A DNA stretch of 64,000 nucleotides, taken from the NCBI GenBank assembly GCA_963835525.1, contig CAWIFM010000001.1:248001-312000 (forward strand), given 5' to 3'. Below the pieces are notes generated by a model that was not told the origin of the DNA, searched no databases, and saw only the letters and a program-made list of their open reading frames with translations. Each line of letters opens with the position of its first letter. Position 1 is the first letter of the stretch. Both the position numbers and the translations under genes were made by a program. This document shows, piece after piece, positions 42,396 through 51,173 of this stretch. Source of the DNA: DASSUW01 sp963835525. GTDB lineage: Bacteria; Actinomycetota; Thermoleophilia; Solirubrobacterales; Solirubrobacteraceae.

Positions 42396-44179
42396 CGCAC
42401 CGCCCTGGCATCGAGAGCGTGCTCATGATCGCCGACGTCGCGCGCGCGATCGACGACTTCCGCCCGCTCAGCGAGACCCTCGACCGCATATGCGAGCGGG
42501 TGGTCGGGCTCAGCGGCACCGACGTCTCCGCGTTGCTCCTGCCCGACGACGACGCCGGCGCGCTCGTCATCAAAGGCTCGGCGGGGATGAGCGACGCCTA
42601 CGTCGAGTACATCAACAGCGAGCACCCGCTGCGGCTCGAGGACGTCGGGCCGCTCGGGCTGTCGCCCACCGCCAGCGCGTACCACGGCGGCGAGACCGTG
42701 GCCGTCTCCGACATCGAGGACGAGCCGATGTTCGCGTCCTGGCGCAGCGGCGCCCGCATCGAGGGCTACCGTGCGCTGGCCTGCGTGCCGGTGATCGTGC
42801 GCGCGCGGGTGATCGGCGTCCTCAACTGCTACGGGCGAGAGCCGCACGCCCACACGCCGGACGAGCTCGAGCTGCTGCACCTCGTGGCGCGCATGGCCGG
42901 CGTGGCGATCGAGACGGCGCGGGCCGCCGACATGCAGCGCGACTCGGCCGAGCAGCTGCGCTTGATGTCGGGCCGGCTGCGCGAGCAGAACGCCGAGCTG
43001 GCGCGGCTGACCTCGATCCAGTCGCGGCTGGCCGAGACGCTCGCGCAGGCCGACGCGACGGCGGTCGAGCGCACTGCCGAGACGCTCGCCGAGACGACCG
43101 GGCGGGCCGTGCTCGTGTGGGGCCGCGGCGGCCGCGTGCTCGCGTTCTCGGGGGCGGGTGGGGACGAATTACGCGAGGCGATGGGCGTCCTGGCCGCGGG
43201 GCCGGGGGTGGAGCGCCGGCTGCGCCGGCAGCCGCTGGTCTCCGACGAGAGCGCCACGATCCTGCGCATCGGGACCGCCGACGCCGCGCTCGGCGCGCTC
43301 GTGCTGAGCCCGCCGATCGCCGACGAGGGCGAGGTCGCGATGCTCGCCGCGCGCCACGCCGCCGCGGTCATGGCGGGTGAGCTGCAGGGCGAGCGCGCCG
43401 GCCGGATGCTCGAGGCCTACGCGCGGCCCGCGATCCTGCTCGCGCTCGTGCACGGGCTGCAGGGCCGCGCGCAGCAGCAGGAGGCGCTCGGGCTGCTTCA
43501 GCTGTCCGAGGGCGCCGACCTCAGGCTCGCGGTGCTCCGCTGCCCGACGCCCGAGGCCGCGCACCGGCTGGCGCGCCGGATCGAGGGTCTGCGGCAGGCG
43601 GGCTGGCCGGCCGTCGCCGCCACCGCCGACGGCAGCGACGCGCTGCTGCTGCTCGAGGGCGAGCCCGCCGACGGGCTCGCGACCGCCGCCGCGGCCACGC
43701 GCGAGCGCTATCTCGAGGTCGACGCGATCGGCGTCAGCGACGCGGTGCGCGACCTCGCCGCGCTGGCCGGCGCCCGCGGCCGGGCGCTGATCGCGGTCAC
43801 CACGAACGCCGAGACGGGCGCGCCGGTCACGCGGTTCGAGGAGCTGCGCGGCCTAAGCGACGTCGCGCAGAAGCTCCCGCCCGCCCTCGCGCGCGAGCTC
43901 GTGGAGAGCACGCTGGGCCCGCTGCGCGAGCACGGCGATCTCGTGGCGACGCTCCACGCCTACGTAGCGCACGGCGGCCGGCAGCGCGAGACGGCAGAGG
44001 CGCTGCACATCCACCCGAACACGCTGCAGCAGCGGCTGCGCCGCTGCGCGGAGCTCGGCGGGCCCGATGTCCGCGACCTGCGCGAGCTCGGGCGTGTCGT
44101 GCTGGCGCTCGAGTGGGATCGGCTGCTGGCAGCCGAGGTCGCGCCGGACAGGGAGGGATCGTGGCAGCCCTCAGCCTGA
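42392..44179 (+). CDS. GAF-domain PucR/CdaR-type transcriptional regulator
   Basis: 595 residues. A GAF domain at about 20-175 (SALLLPDDDAGALVIKGSAG, GYRALACVPVIVRARVIGVL), a predicted coiled coil at 180-220, a degenerate second sensor region at 225-340, and a C-terminal PucR-type HTH: TLHAYVAHGGRQRETAEALH, HPNTLQQRLRRCAELGG. Such proteins activate catabolic operons on binding a metabolite. It overlaps the flavin reductase (ATGA) and the VOC gene (19 bases), so it is co-transcribed with them and probably regulates this unit and the transporter downstream. Confidence 0.85.
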   Translation: MTHRPGIESVLMIADVARAIDDFRPLSETLDRICERVVGLSGTDVSALLLPDDDAGALVIKGSAGMSDAYVEYINSEHPLRLEDVGPLGLSPTASAYHGGETVAVSDIEDEPMFASWRSGARIEGYRALACVPVIVRARVIGVLNCYGREPHAHTPDELELLHLVARMAGVAIETARAADMQRDSAEQLRLMSGRLREQNAELARLTSIQSRLAETLAQADATAVERTAETLAETTGRAVLVWGRGGRVLAFSGAGGDELREAMGVLAAGPGVERRLRRQPLVSDESATILRIGTADAALGALVLSPPIADEGEVAMLAARHAAAVMAGELQGERAGRMLEAYARPAILLALVHGLQGRAQQQEALGLLQLSEGADLRLAVLRCPTPEAAHRLARRIEGLRQAGWPAVAATADGSDALLLLEGEPADGLATAAAATRERYLEVDAIGVSDAVRDLAALAGARGRALIAVTTNAETGAPVTRFEELRGLSDVAQKLPPALARELVESTLGPLREHGDLVATLHAYVAHGGRQRETAEALHIHPNTLQQRLRRCAELGGPDVRDLRELGRVVLALEWDRLLAAEVAPDREGSWQPSA

Positions 44180-44625
44180 ACCACGTCAGCGTCTGCGCCG
44201 ACGACATGGAGGCGTCGATCGACTTCTACGCCGACCTGTTCGGCGCCGAGCCGATCCCGACGCCCAACTTCGGCTACCCGGTGCAGTGGCTGCGCCTCGG
44301 CGACCGTCAGCTGCACCTGTTCGACCGGCCCGAGGAGCCGCGCAGATACAGCCACTTCGGGATCACGGTCGAGGACATCAACCCGGTCTACGAGAAGGCG
44401 CGGGCACGGGACGCCTTCGACCGCGCGACCGGAGGCCACCACCTGTACGAGCTTCCCGGCGACTGCGTCCAGCTCTACCTGCGCGACCCGCACGGCAACT
44501 TCGTCGAGGCGGATGCGCAGGGCGTGGACCGGCTGTCGCCGGAGGCTCGGGCGGACATGCAGCGGCTGGGGGACCGCTGCCCGCAGAGCGCGGAGAACCT
44601 CCGCGCCACGTTGTTCCTCCACTGA
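44161..44625 (+). CDS. VOC superfamily (glyoxalase/extradiol dioxygenase-like) protein
   Basis: 154 residues, two beta-alpha-beta-beta-beta units: LNHVSVCADDMEASIDFYAD with the first metal His, RYSHFGITVEDINPVY with a second His, and CVQLYLRDPHGNFVEAD with the Glu. Family members include glyoxalases, fosfomycin enzymes and extradiol dioxygenases; the short length points to a homodimeric isomerase, lyase or dioxygenase. GTG start preceded by GAGGGA, inside the end of the regulator gene. It precedes the second transporter by 16 bases. Confidence 0.82.
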   Translation: MAALSLNHVSVCADDMEASIDFYADLFGAEPIPTPNFGYPVQWLRLGDRQLHLFDRPEEPRRYSHFGITVEDINPVYEKARARDAFDRATGGHHLYELPGDCVQLYLRDPHGNFVEADAQGVDRLSPEARADMQRLGDRCPQSAENLRATLFLH

Positions 44626-44641
44626 GGGAGAGGAGACCTCG

Positions 44642-45694
44642 ATGATCAGATGGACGACCTTGATCGCGATCGCCGCGGTGCTGGCGCTGGCCGGCTGCTC
44701 GGAGGATCGCAGCGAGGGCGGAGGCGGCGGCGGGGGAAGCGAGCCCGCCGCGGAGTCCGACAACGTGGTCCGCTTCACCTTCGCCCCCGACCCCGTCTGG
44801 CGCTGGCTGAAGGATCAGGGCATCAAGGACGAGATGGAGCAGGAGGCGAAGATCCAGATCCTCGACTCCTCGACCTGGGACGAGTTCGGCATCTACGCCG
44901 GCGGCCACGCAGACGTCGTCTCGGTCGGCTCCTTCGAGGTGCCCGAGCTGGAGAAGCAGACCGGCGTCAAGTCGGTGATCTTCGGCCGCTACAACATCGC
45001 CCGCGCGGTGATCGCGGTCCGCAAGGACAGCCCGTACCAGTCGCTGTCCGATCTCAAGGGCAAGAAGATCACGACCTTCACCGCCGTCTCCGACGCCCTG
45101 CTGTGGGGGTCGATGGTCAAGAAGAGCGAGGGCATCGACTTCAAAGCCGAGGACGCCGACTTCGAGTTCGTGCTCACCGACGTCCAGAACATGGCGTCGC
45201 TGGTGGCCAAGGGCGACGCCGAGGCGTGCATATGCCTGCCCGACTTCGCGATCAAGGAGCTCAAGTCCGGCGACCTGCGGATCCTCTACGACGGGCAGTC
45301 GGACGGCGAGAAGTTCCAGGCCGACATCGTCGAGGGCCACCCGGGCCCGGCGATCAATGTCTTCGTCGCGCGCGAGGACTGGTTCAAGGAGCACCCGAAG
45401 GAGGCGGAGTTCTTCCTGTCGGTCTGGGAGCGCGGCATCAAGGAGTGGAACGAGCACCGCGACGAGATCATCGCCGCCTATCCGCAGGACTTCGCCGCGC
45501 AGAACAAGGACGACGAGAAGTGGATCTCCAGCTACCTCGACGACCACAACTGGTTCATGGACTCGGTCTACCTCGATGACGAGTGGATCGCGGGTGAGAA
45601 CCAGGTGTTCGACCTGCTGAAGGAGACGGGCTTCATGGAGCAGGAGCAGGAGCCGCCGCCCTTCGAGACGGTCGGGGCGCCGGCGACGCGATGA
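44642..45694 (+). CDS. NitT/TauT-type ABC transporter substrate-binding lipoprotein (system 2)
   Basis: 350 residues. Sec-type lipoprotein signal with lipobox LAGC at residues 16-19, followed by a Gly-rich linker. The mature part opens VVRFTFAPDPVWRWLKDQG and has SSTWDEFGIYAGGHADVVS, clearly homologous to the receptor at 27803 but Sec- rather than Tat-exported. GAGGGAGAGGAG precedes the ATG. Its stop overlaps the permease start. The ligand is unknown; the close match of the pocket-edge motifs suggests chemically related ligands for the two systems. Confidence 0.87.
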   Translation: MIRWTTLIAIAAVLALAGCSEDRSEGGGGGGGSEPAAESDNVVRFTFAPDPVWRWLKDQGIKDEMEQEAKIQILDSSTWDEFGIYAGGHADVVSVGSFEVPELEKQTGVKSVIFGRYNIARAVIAVRKDSPYQSLSDLKGKKITTFTAVSDALLWGSMVKKSEGIDFKAEDADFEFVLTDVQNMASLVAKGDAEACICLPDFAIKELKSGDLRILYDGQSDGEKFQADIVEGHPGPAINVFVAREDWFKEHPKEAEFFLSVWERGIKEWNEHRDEIIAAYPQDFAAQNKDDEKWISSYLDDHNWFMDSVYLDDEWIAGENQVFDLLKETGFMEQEQEPPPFETVGAPATR

Positions 45695-46509
45695 GCGACG
45701 TCGCCCTCGGCGGGCACGTAGGCGGCCACCGGTTCGCCGTCAGCAGGCGCTGGCGGCGGGCCGCCCTGGTCGTCGCGGGCTGGGCCGCCTTCCTGGGGTT
45801 CTGGACGTACGCGTCCCACAACCTCGTCAACCCGTTCATCCTCCCGACGCCGGTGACGGTCGCCGAGGAGATGGCCGACATCGTCAGTTCCGGCGCGCTG
45901 TTCGAGCACTTCCAGTGGAGCCTGATGAAGACGCTGGCCGGGTTCGGCCTCGCGGTCGCCTTGGGGTTACCGATCGGCTTCCTGATGGGCCGCAGCCGCT
46001 GGTGGCGGGCGTTCTTCCACATGCCCGTCACGGTGGCCGGCAACATCCCCGGCATCACCTACGCGGTGCTGGCGCTGGTGATCTTCGGGATCAGCCTCGA
46101 GGGGCCGATCATCGCCGTCGCGCTGATCTCGATGCCGTACATCGCGATCAACGTGGCTGCCGGCCTCGACGGCATCGACCGCGGGCTGGAGAAGATGAGC
46201 CACGTCTTCCGGCGCAGCAGCCGGCAGATCGCGCGCCACGTGCTGGTGCCGACGGTGATCCCGTTCGTGTTCGCCGGCGTCCGGCTTTCGTTCGCGCTGG
46301 CCTGGAAGGTGGAGGCGATCACCGAGGTGTTCGGCTCCTCCAACGGCGTCGGCTACATGATCCGCCAGTCCTACGACCGCTTCTCGGTCGCCGGGATCCT
46401 GGCGTGGATGTTCTTCTTCGTGATCTTCATCCTGCTGATGGAGCGCTTCGTGCTGCAGCCTGCTGAGAAGCGGCTGTTCCGCTGGCGGCCGAAGGAGGTG
46501 GGGGCATGA
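45691..46509 (+). CDS. ABC transporter permease (system 2, first)
   Basis: 272 residues of the SsuC/TauC type, about six helices. EAA loop reads GLDGIDRGLEKMSHVFRRSS, more diverged than usual but in the right place and followed by RHVLVPTVIPFVFAGVRLSF. The ATG start overlaps the receptor stop (ATGA), and the stop overlaps the next permease. Paralogue of 28895-29734. Confidence 0.86.
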   Translation: MSDVALGGHVGGHRFAVSRRWRRAALVVAGWAAFLGFWTYASHNLVNPFILPTPVTVAEEMADIVSSGALFEHFQWSLMKTLAGFGLAVALGLPIGFLMGRSRWWRAFFHMPVTVAGNIPGITYAVLALVIFGISLEGPIIAVALISMPYIAINVAAGLDGIDRGLEKMSHVFRRSSRQIARHVLVPTVIPFVFAGVRLSFALAWKVEAITEVFGSSNGVGYMIRQSYDRFSVAGILAWMFFFVIFILLMERFVLQPAEKRLFRWRPKEVGA

Positions 46510-47309
46510 CGACTCATGTCGCCGCTCGCCCGCGGCTGCGGACGTTCGCCGCTTCGGACGCCGGCGCGCAGACGGCGTCGGCGCTCGTCGCCCTCGCCTT
46601 CTGGGAGCTCCTGGGCGCGACCAACGAGCGCATCCCGGTGCCGAGCGAGGTCCTGTCGTTCTTCTGGGAGGAGCTGACCAGCGGCGTGCTGTTCGCTGCG
46701 TTCTACAACACGCTCGACGGGTTCCTCCTCGGGCTCGCGATCGCGCTCGCGGTCGGCGTCGCGCTCGGCATCGCGATCGGGCTCTCGGACCTCGTGCGGG
46801 CGTTCTGCAACGACATCGTGCTGGTGGGCCTCGCGGTGCCCGGCGTGATCTGGGCGCTGCTGGCGATCCTCTGGTACGGCTTCAGCTGGAAGGCGCCGGT
46901 GGCGGCGGTGGCGCTGACCGCCACGCCGTTCATCGCCGTCAACGTCGCGCAGGGCGTGAAGGCGACGTCGCGCGACCTGCTGCGGATGTCGAGGTCGTTC
47001 GGCGTGCCGCTGCACAAGCGGATCCGGCACCTCGTGCTGCCGTCGGTCATGGATTACGTGTTCGCCGGCTTCCGCTTCGCCGTGATCATGGGCTGGAACG
47101 CGGTCCTGCTCGCCGAGTGGTTCGGCGGTCGCGACGGCGTCGGCTACCAGACCCGCACGTTCTACGACTCGAACGACTTCACGGGCTTCGTGTCGTGGGT
47201 CCTGTTCTTCATCGTCTTCATCGTGCTCCTGGACCGTCTGGTCCTCGAGCGCGTCGCCCGGCGGACGTTCCGCTGGCGCGCCCAGCCCGCCGAGGGAGGA
47301 GGCCACTAG
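46506..47309 (+). CDS. ABC transporter permease (system 2, second)
   Basis: 267 residues, SsuC/TauC type, intact. EAA loop GVKATSRDLLRMSRSFGVPL followed by RIRHLVLPSVMDYVFAGFRF. The ATG overlaps the preceding gene, and its TAG overlaps the ATPase GTG. Paralogue of the frameshifted permease at 29731; being intact at the equivalent position (SLVRL / LDGFLLGLAIA), it supports an error reading of that frameshift. Confidence 0.87.
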   Translation: MTTHVAARPRLRTFAASDAGAQTASALVALAFWELLGATNERIPVPSEVLSFFWEELTSGVLFAAFYNTLDGFLLGLAIALAVGVALGIAIGLSDLVRAFCNDIVLVGLAVPGVIWALLAILWYGFSWKAPVAAVALTATPFIAVNVAQGVKATSRDLLRMSRSFGVPLHKRIRHLVLPSVMDYVFAGFRFAVIMGWNAVLLAEWFGGRDGVGYQTRTFYDSNDFTGFVSWVLFFIVFIVLLDRLVLERVARRTFRWRAQPAEGGGH

Positions 47310-48064
47310 TGGCGACGCTGACCATCGAGAACCTCACGAAGGTGTTCCCGCCGCCGGCCAAGAATCGGCCGTCGGTCCGGGCCATCACCGAGCTCAGCCT
47401 CGAGCTCTCCGGCCATGTGTTCGTGTCGGTCGTCGGGCCTTCGGGCTGCGGCAAGAGCACGCTGCTGAACATCCTCTCGGGCACCGAGCCGCCGACCTCC
47501 GGGAGCATCTCGGTCACCAAGGACGACCGGCCGGCGCGGCTCGGCTACGTGTTCCAGGACGCGCGGCTGCTGCCGTGGCGGACGGTGATGGACAACATGC
47601 TCTACGTCCAGGACGGCCAGCGCGAGCGCGCGCGAGAGACGGCGCGGCGCTACCTGACGATGGTCGGGCTCGACGAGGTCCATGACTCCTACCCGGGCCA
47701 GCTCTCGGGCGGGATGCAGCAGCGAGCGGGCATCGCGCGGGCCTTCTCCGTCGACCCGGACCTGCTGCTGATGGACGAGCCGTTCAGCCACCTCGACGCC
47801 ATCACGGCGCGCTCGCTGCGCGAGCAGCTGCAGACGCTGTGGGAGGACTCGGGCAAGACCGTGCTGTTCGTGACCCACGACATCATGGAGGCGGTCCAGC
47901 TCTCCGATCGGATCGTCGTGCTCTCGCACGGGGGCCGGATCCACGCCGACATCCCGATCGACCTTCCGCGGCCGCGGAAGGCGTCGGACCCGGAGGTTGC
48001 GGCCGTGCAGGCCGAGATCCTGGGTCGCTTCGAGTCGATGGAGCACGACGCCGCCGTGGCCTGA
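47309..48064 (+). CDS. ABC transporter ATPase (system 2)
   Basis: 251 residues, SsuB/TauB-like. Walker A GPSGCGKST, Q-loop GYVFQDARLLPWRTVMDNM, signature LSGGMQQRAGIARAFSVD, Walker B LLMDEPFSHLD and switch His in FVTHDIMEAV. GAGGGAGGAGG precedes the GTG start, which overlaps the permease stop. Very similar to the system 1 ATPase, consistent with a duplicated importer cassette. Confidence 0.88.
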   Translation: MATLTIENLTKVFPPPAKNRPSVRAITELSLELSGHVFVSVVGPSGCGKSTLLNILSGTEPPTSGSISVTKDDRPARLGYVFQDARLLPWRTVMDNMLYVQDGQRERARETARRYLTMVGLDEVHDSYPGQLSGGMQQRAGIARAFSVDPDLLLMDEPFSHLDAITARSLREQLQTLWEDSGKTVLFVTHDIMEAVQLSDRIVVLSHGGRIHADIPIDLPRPRKASDPEVAAVQAEILGRFESMEHDAAVA

Positions 48065-48087
48065 CGTTTCGTTAGTGTTACTTCACG

Positions 48088-49260
48088 ATGGTCGACTATG
48101 AGCAGCGCGTCGACATGCACGCGCTCAGGGAACGGCGCGTGGCGCGCGCGCGTGCGGCGATGGAGACCGCAGGGCTCGACGCGCTGCTGGTCTGGAAGGA
48201 CGAGAACGTCCGCTTCCTCTCCGCCCTGCGGGCGCAGATCATCCAGGGCAAGAGCGCGCTGCTGAACGGCTGCCTGCTGCGCGCCGACGGCACGATGACG
48301 CTGTTCGCGTCCGGCGGCGAGATCGACCGGGTGCGGGCGCGGATGCCGTGGATCGAGGACGTGCGGCCGATCCCGATCATGGAGGCCCGCGGGCTCGTCC
48401 GCGGGGCGTTCGAGACCGTCATCGCGCCCGCGCTGGGCGACCTCGAGCGGATCGGGGTCGACGAGCTGGCCTACGCCCAGGTCGAGGCGTTCGCCGAGCT
48501 GGCGCCGGGCGTGCGGCTGGCGGACGGCGACGCGGTGATGCAACGGGCCCGGCTGGTGAAGGACCTCGACGAGCTCGCGCTGATGAGGGAGGCGTGCGCG
48601 ATCGCCGAGGCGGTCACCGAGACCGCGATCGCCGCGGTGCGGCCCGGCGTGCGGGAATACGAGGTGGCCGGCGAGGCCATGCGCACGCTGTACCGGCTGG
48701 GCGGGGAGATGGCCCATCTCGCCACGCCGTTCGTGGCCTCGGGCGAGAACATGAGCCCGCCGCAACGCTTCTCCTCGGACAAGCTGATCCGCGACGGCGA
48801 TCTGGTTTTCATCGACATCGGCGCGATGTGGAACGGCTACTACGCCGACATGGGTCGCACCGTGATCTGCGGCCGCCCGAGCTGCCGCCAGCAGGAGGTC
48901 TATACCGCCGTCTACCACGGCCTCCAGGCGGCAGTCCGCATGATGCGGCCCGGCTTCACCAACGACGACGTCGCCGCCGCCGTGCGCGCAGAGGGCAGCG
49001 AGCGCGGCCTCGGCGGCGACTTCCTGTCGCTCTTCATCGGCCACGGGATCGGCATGGGGGCCAACGAGCCGCCCTACGTCGGCGAGGAATTTGCGGGCGC
49101 CGAGACGATCGAGCTCCGGACCGGCATGACGATGGCCATCGAGCCGCTCATCTGGGTCCCCGGCGTCGGGGTGCGGCTCGAGGACACGATCGCCGTCGGC
49201 GAGGACGGCGGGATCGCGCTCAGCCGGTCGCCGTTCGACGAGCGGCTGCTCCTCGGCTGA
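48088..49260 (+). CDS. M24-family metallopeptidase-like protein (Xaa-Pro peptidase/creatinase fold)
   Basis: 390 residues, intact. Creatinase-like N-domain (ALRERRVARARAAMETAGLD) and pita-bread C-domain with metal ligands in VFIDIGAMWNGYYADMGRT (two Asp), FIGHGIGMGANEPP (His), MAIEPLIWVPG and GVRLEDTIAV (two Glu). The ligand set is complete, so it is likely an active hydrolase: aminopeptidase P/prolidase, creatinase or a lyase of this fold. ATG follows a short gap after the ATPase that holds GTTAGTGTTACTTCAC, a weak relative of the candidate XRE operator. Second M24 gene in the window. Confidence 0.85.
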   Translation: MVDYEQRVDMHALRERRVARARAAMETAGLDALLVWKDENVRFLSALRAQIIQGKSALLNGCLLRADGTMTLFASGGEIDRVRARMPWIEDVRPIPIMEARGLVRGAFETVIAPALGDLERIGVDELAYAQVEAFAELAPGVRLADGDAVMQRARLVKDLDELALMREACAIAEAVTETAIAAVRPGVREYEVAGEAMRTLYRLGGEMAHLATPFVASGENMSPPQRFSSDKLIRDGDLVFIDIGAMWNGYYADMGRTVICGRPSCRQQEVYTAVYHGLQAAVRMMRPGFTNDDVAAAVRAEGSERGLGGDFLSLFIGHGIGMGANEPPYVGEEFAGAETIELRTGMTMAIEPLIWVPGVGVRLEDTIAVGEDGGIALSRSPFDERLLLG

Positions 49261-49323
49261 GTCAGGACCGTTACAGGCTCACTTCAAAGTCGTTACTCCC
49301 ACTTACGAGCGGGAAGAGGACTC

Positions 49324-50193
49324 GTGGGGATGAGTACGGAGGAGTTTCAGCTTCAGCTGCTCAACGGTGTGACCTTCGGGGCGCTGCTGTTCCTGGTGTC
49401 CAGCGGCTTCACGCTGATCTTCGGTCTGATGCGGATCGTCAACCTCGCCCAGGGGTCGCTGTACCTGCTGGGCGGCTACATCGGGTTGAGCACGATCCGC
49501 GCCACCGGCTCGTTCTGGCTCGCGCTGCTGGCCGGCGCCACCGCCGTCGGCGCCATCGGCCTCGTGATCGAGCGCGGGCTGCTGGGCGCCGTGCGGGGCA
49601 AGCCGATGTCGGAGATCCTGCTCACCGTCGGCCTCTCGTTCATCGTGGCCGACTTGGCGCTCGCCACCTGGGGCGGCGATCCGGTCACGCTCGAGGCGCC
49701 GCCCGGGCTCGACGGCAGCACCGACGTGTTCGGCATCACCTATCCGGTGTTCCGCCTGGCCGTGCTGGTGCTCGGCGCCGCGGTGGCGATCGGGCTCTGG
49801 TACCTGCTCGAGCGCACGCGTCTCGGGGCGATGGTGCGCGCCGGCGTGGACGACCGCGAGATGGCGGCCGCGCTCGGCATCGACGTGCGCGCCGTGTTCA
49901 CCGCCGTGTTCGTGCTCGGCGCCGTGCTCGCCGGTCTGGCGGGCGTGGTGGGCGGCGCCTACCTGAGCCTGTTCCCCGGCGCCGACGCCGAGATCCTCAC
50001 CTACAGCCTCGTGGTCGTCGTGCTCGGCGGGCTCGGGAGCCTGCGCGGCGCCGTGGTCGGCGCGCTGCTCGTGGGACTCATCTACACGTTCGGCCAATCG
50101 CTGGTGCCGGACCTGGCGTACTTCGTGCTCTTCGCGCCGATGGCGCTGATCCTCATCGTGCGCCCGCAGGGGCTGTTCGGGAGGGCGGGATGA
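49324..50193 (+). CDS. livH: Branched-chain amino acid-type ABC transporter permease (LivH-like)
   Basis: 289 residues with eight or so helices. GFTLIFGLMRIVNLAQGSLY near the N-terminus and VVVVLGGLGSLRGAVVGALL near the C-terminus are hallmarks of LivH/BraD. GTG 49324 follows GAAGAGGA; ATG 49330 is an alternative. The 63 bases before it contain direct CACTT/GTTAC repeats but no clear promoter. First gene of a H-M-K-G-F import operon for hydrophobic amino acids, amides or aromatic acids. Confidence 0.88.
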   Translation: MGMSTEEFQLQLLNGVTFGALLFLVSSGFTLIFGLMRIVNLAQGSLYLLGGYIGLSTIRATGSFWLALLAGATAVGAIGLVIERGLLGAVRGKPMSEILLTVGLSFIVADLALATWGGDPVTLEAPPGLDGSTDVFGITYPVFRLAVLVLGAAVAIGLWYLLERTRLGAMVRAGVDDREMAAALGIDVRAVFTAVFVLGAVLAGLAGVVGGAYLSLFPGADAEILTYSLVVVVLGGLGSLRGAVVGALLVGLIYTFGQSLVPDLAYFVLFAPMALILIVRPQGLFGRAG

Positions 50194-51173
50194 CCAACTT
50201 CGTCAAGTGGGGCGCCGCCGCGCTTGCCGTGCTCGTGCTCGGCTATCTGCCGTACCTGGCCGGCCCGTTCTACATCTCGCTCGCCACACAGGCGCTGTTC
50301 TTCGGCCTGTTCGCGCTCTCGATCAACCTCATCTCCGGCTTCGGCGGCATGATCACGCTCGGCCACGCCGGCCTGATGGGCGTGGCCGGCTACGCGCTGG
50401 CGATCCTGTCGGTCAACGAGGGCTGGGGCCTGGCGCAGGCGATCGCGGGCGCACTGGTGGCCGTCGTGCTCGTCTCGGCCTTCTTCGCGCTGCTCGTCGT
50501 CCGCACGCGCGGGACCTACTTCGTGATGATCACGCTCGCCGAGGGCATGGTCGTGTGGGGCATCGCCCTGCGCTGGCAGGAGCTGACCGGCGGTGAGAAC
50601 GGCATCCCGGGCGTGCCGAAGCCCGACTTCGCCGACGCCTACTGGCAGTACTACTACCTCGTCCTGATCGTGGTCGCGGTGTGCACGGTCCTGATCGCGC
50701 TGCTCGTGCGCTCGCCGTTCGGCCTCGCGCTCAAGGGCATCCGCGACGCCGAGGACCGGCTCGCGCCGCTCGGCTACAACGCCACGCTGCACAAGCTGAT
50801 CGCCTTCACGATCTCGGGCTTCTTCGCCGGCATCGCCGGGCTCATGCTGGCGATGTACAACTCGTTCATCGGGCCCAGCGACGTCTTCTTCCTGGCGTCG
50901 GCCGAGGGCCTGCTGATGTCGATCCTCGGCGGGATCGCGACGATCAGCGGCGCGTTCGTAGGCGCCGGCGTCGTGGTGATCATCACCAACTGGGCCTCGT
51001 CGTACGTCGACCGCTGGCAGACGCTGCTGGGCGTCGTCTTCGTGCTGGTGATCCTGTTCGCGCCCGACGGCATCGTGGGCGCCTGGTCGCGCTGGGTGTG
51101 GACGCCGTTCACGCGGCGCTTCGGCGCGCGCGAGCGCCCGGCCGCCCGCGTGGCGACGAGGGCGGAGCAGTGA
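50190..51173 (+). CDS. livM: Branched-chain amino acid-type ABC transporter permease (LivM-like)
   Basis: 327 residues. LFALSINLISGFGGMITLGH, AGLMGVAGYALAILS and LKGIRDAEDRLAPLGYNATL are standard LivM/BraE blocks, the last being the ATPase-docking loop. The ATG overlaps the LivH stop (ATGA) and the stop overlaps the receptor's GTG. The charged C-terminal tail (RRFGARERPAARVATRAEQ) is longer than usual. Confidence 0.88.
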   Translation: MTNFVKWGAAALAVLVLGYLPYLAGPFYISLATQALFFGLFALSINLISGFGGMITLGHAGLMGVAGYALAILSVNEGWGLAQAIAGALVAVVLVSAFFALLVVRTRGTYFVMITLAEGMVVWGIALRWQELTGGENGIPGVPKPDFADAYWQYYYLVLIVVAVCTVLIALLVRSPFGLALKGIRDAEDRLAPLGYNATLHKLIAFTISGFFAGIAGLMLAMYNSFIGPSDVFFLASAEGLLMSILGGIATISGAFVGAGVVVIITNWASSYVDRWQTLLGVVFVLVILFAPDGIVGAWSRWVWTPFTRRFGARERPAARVATRAEQ

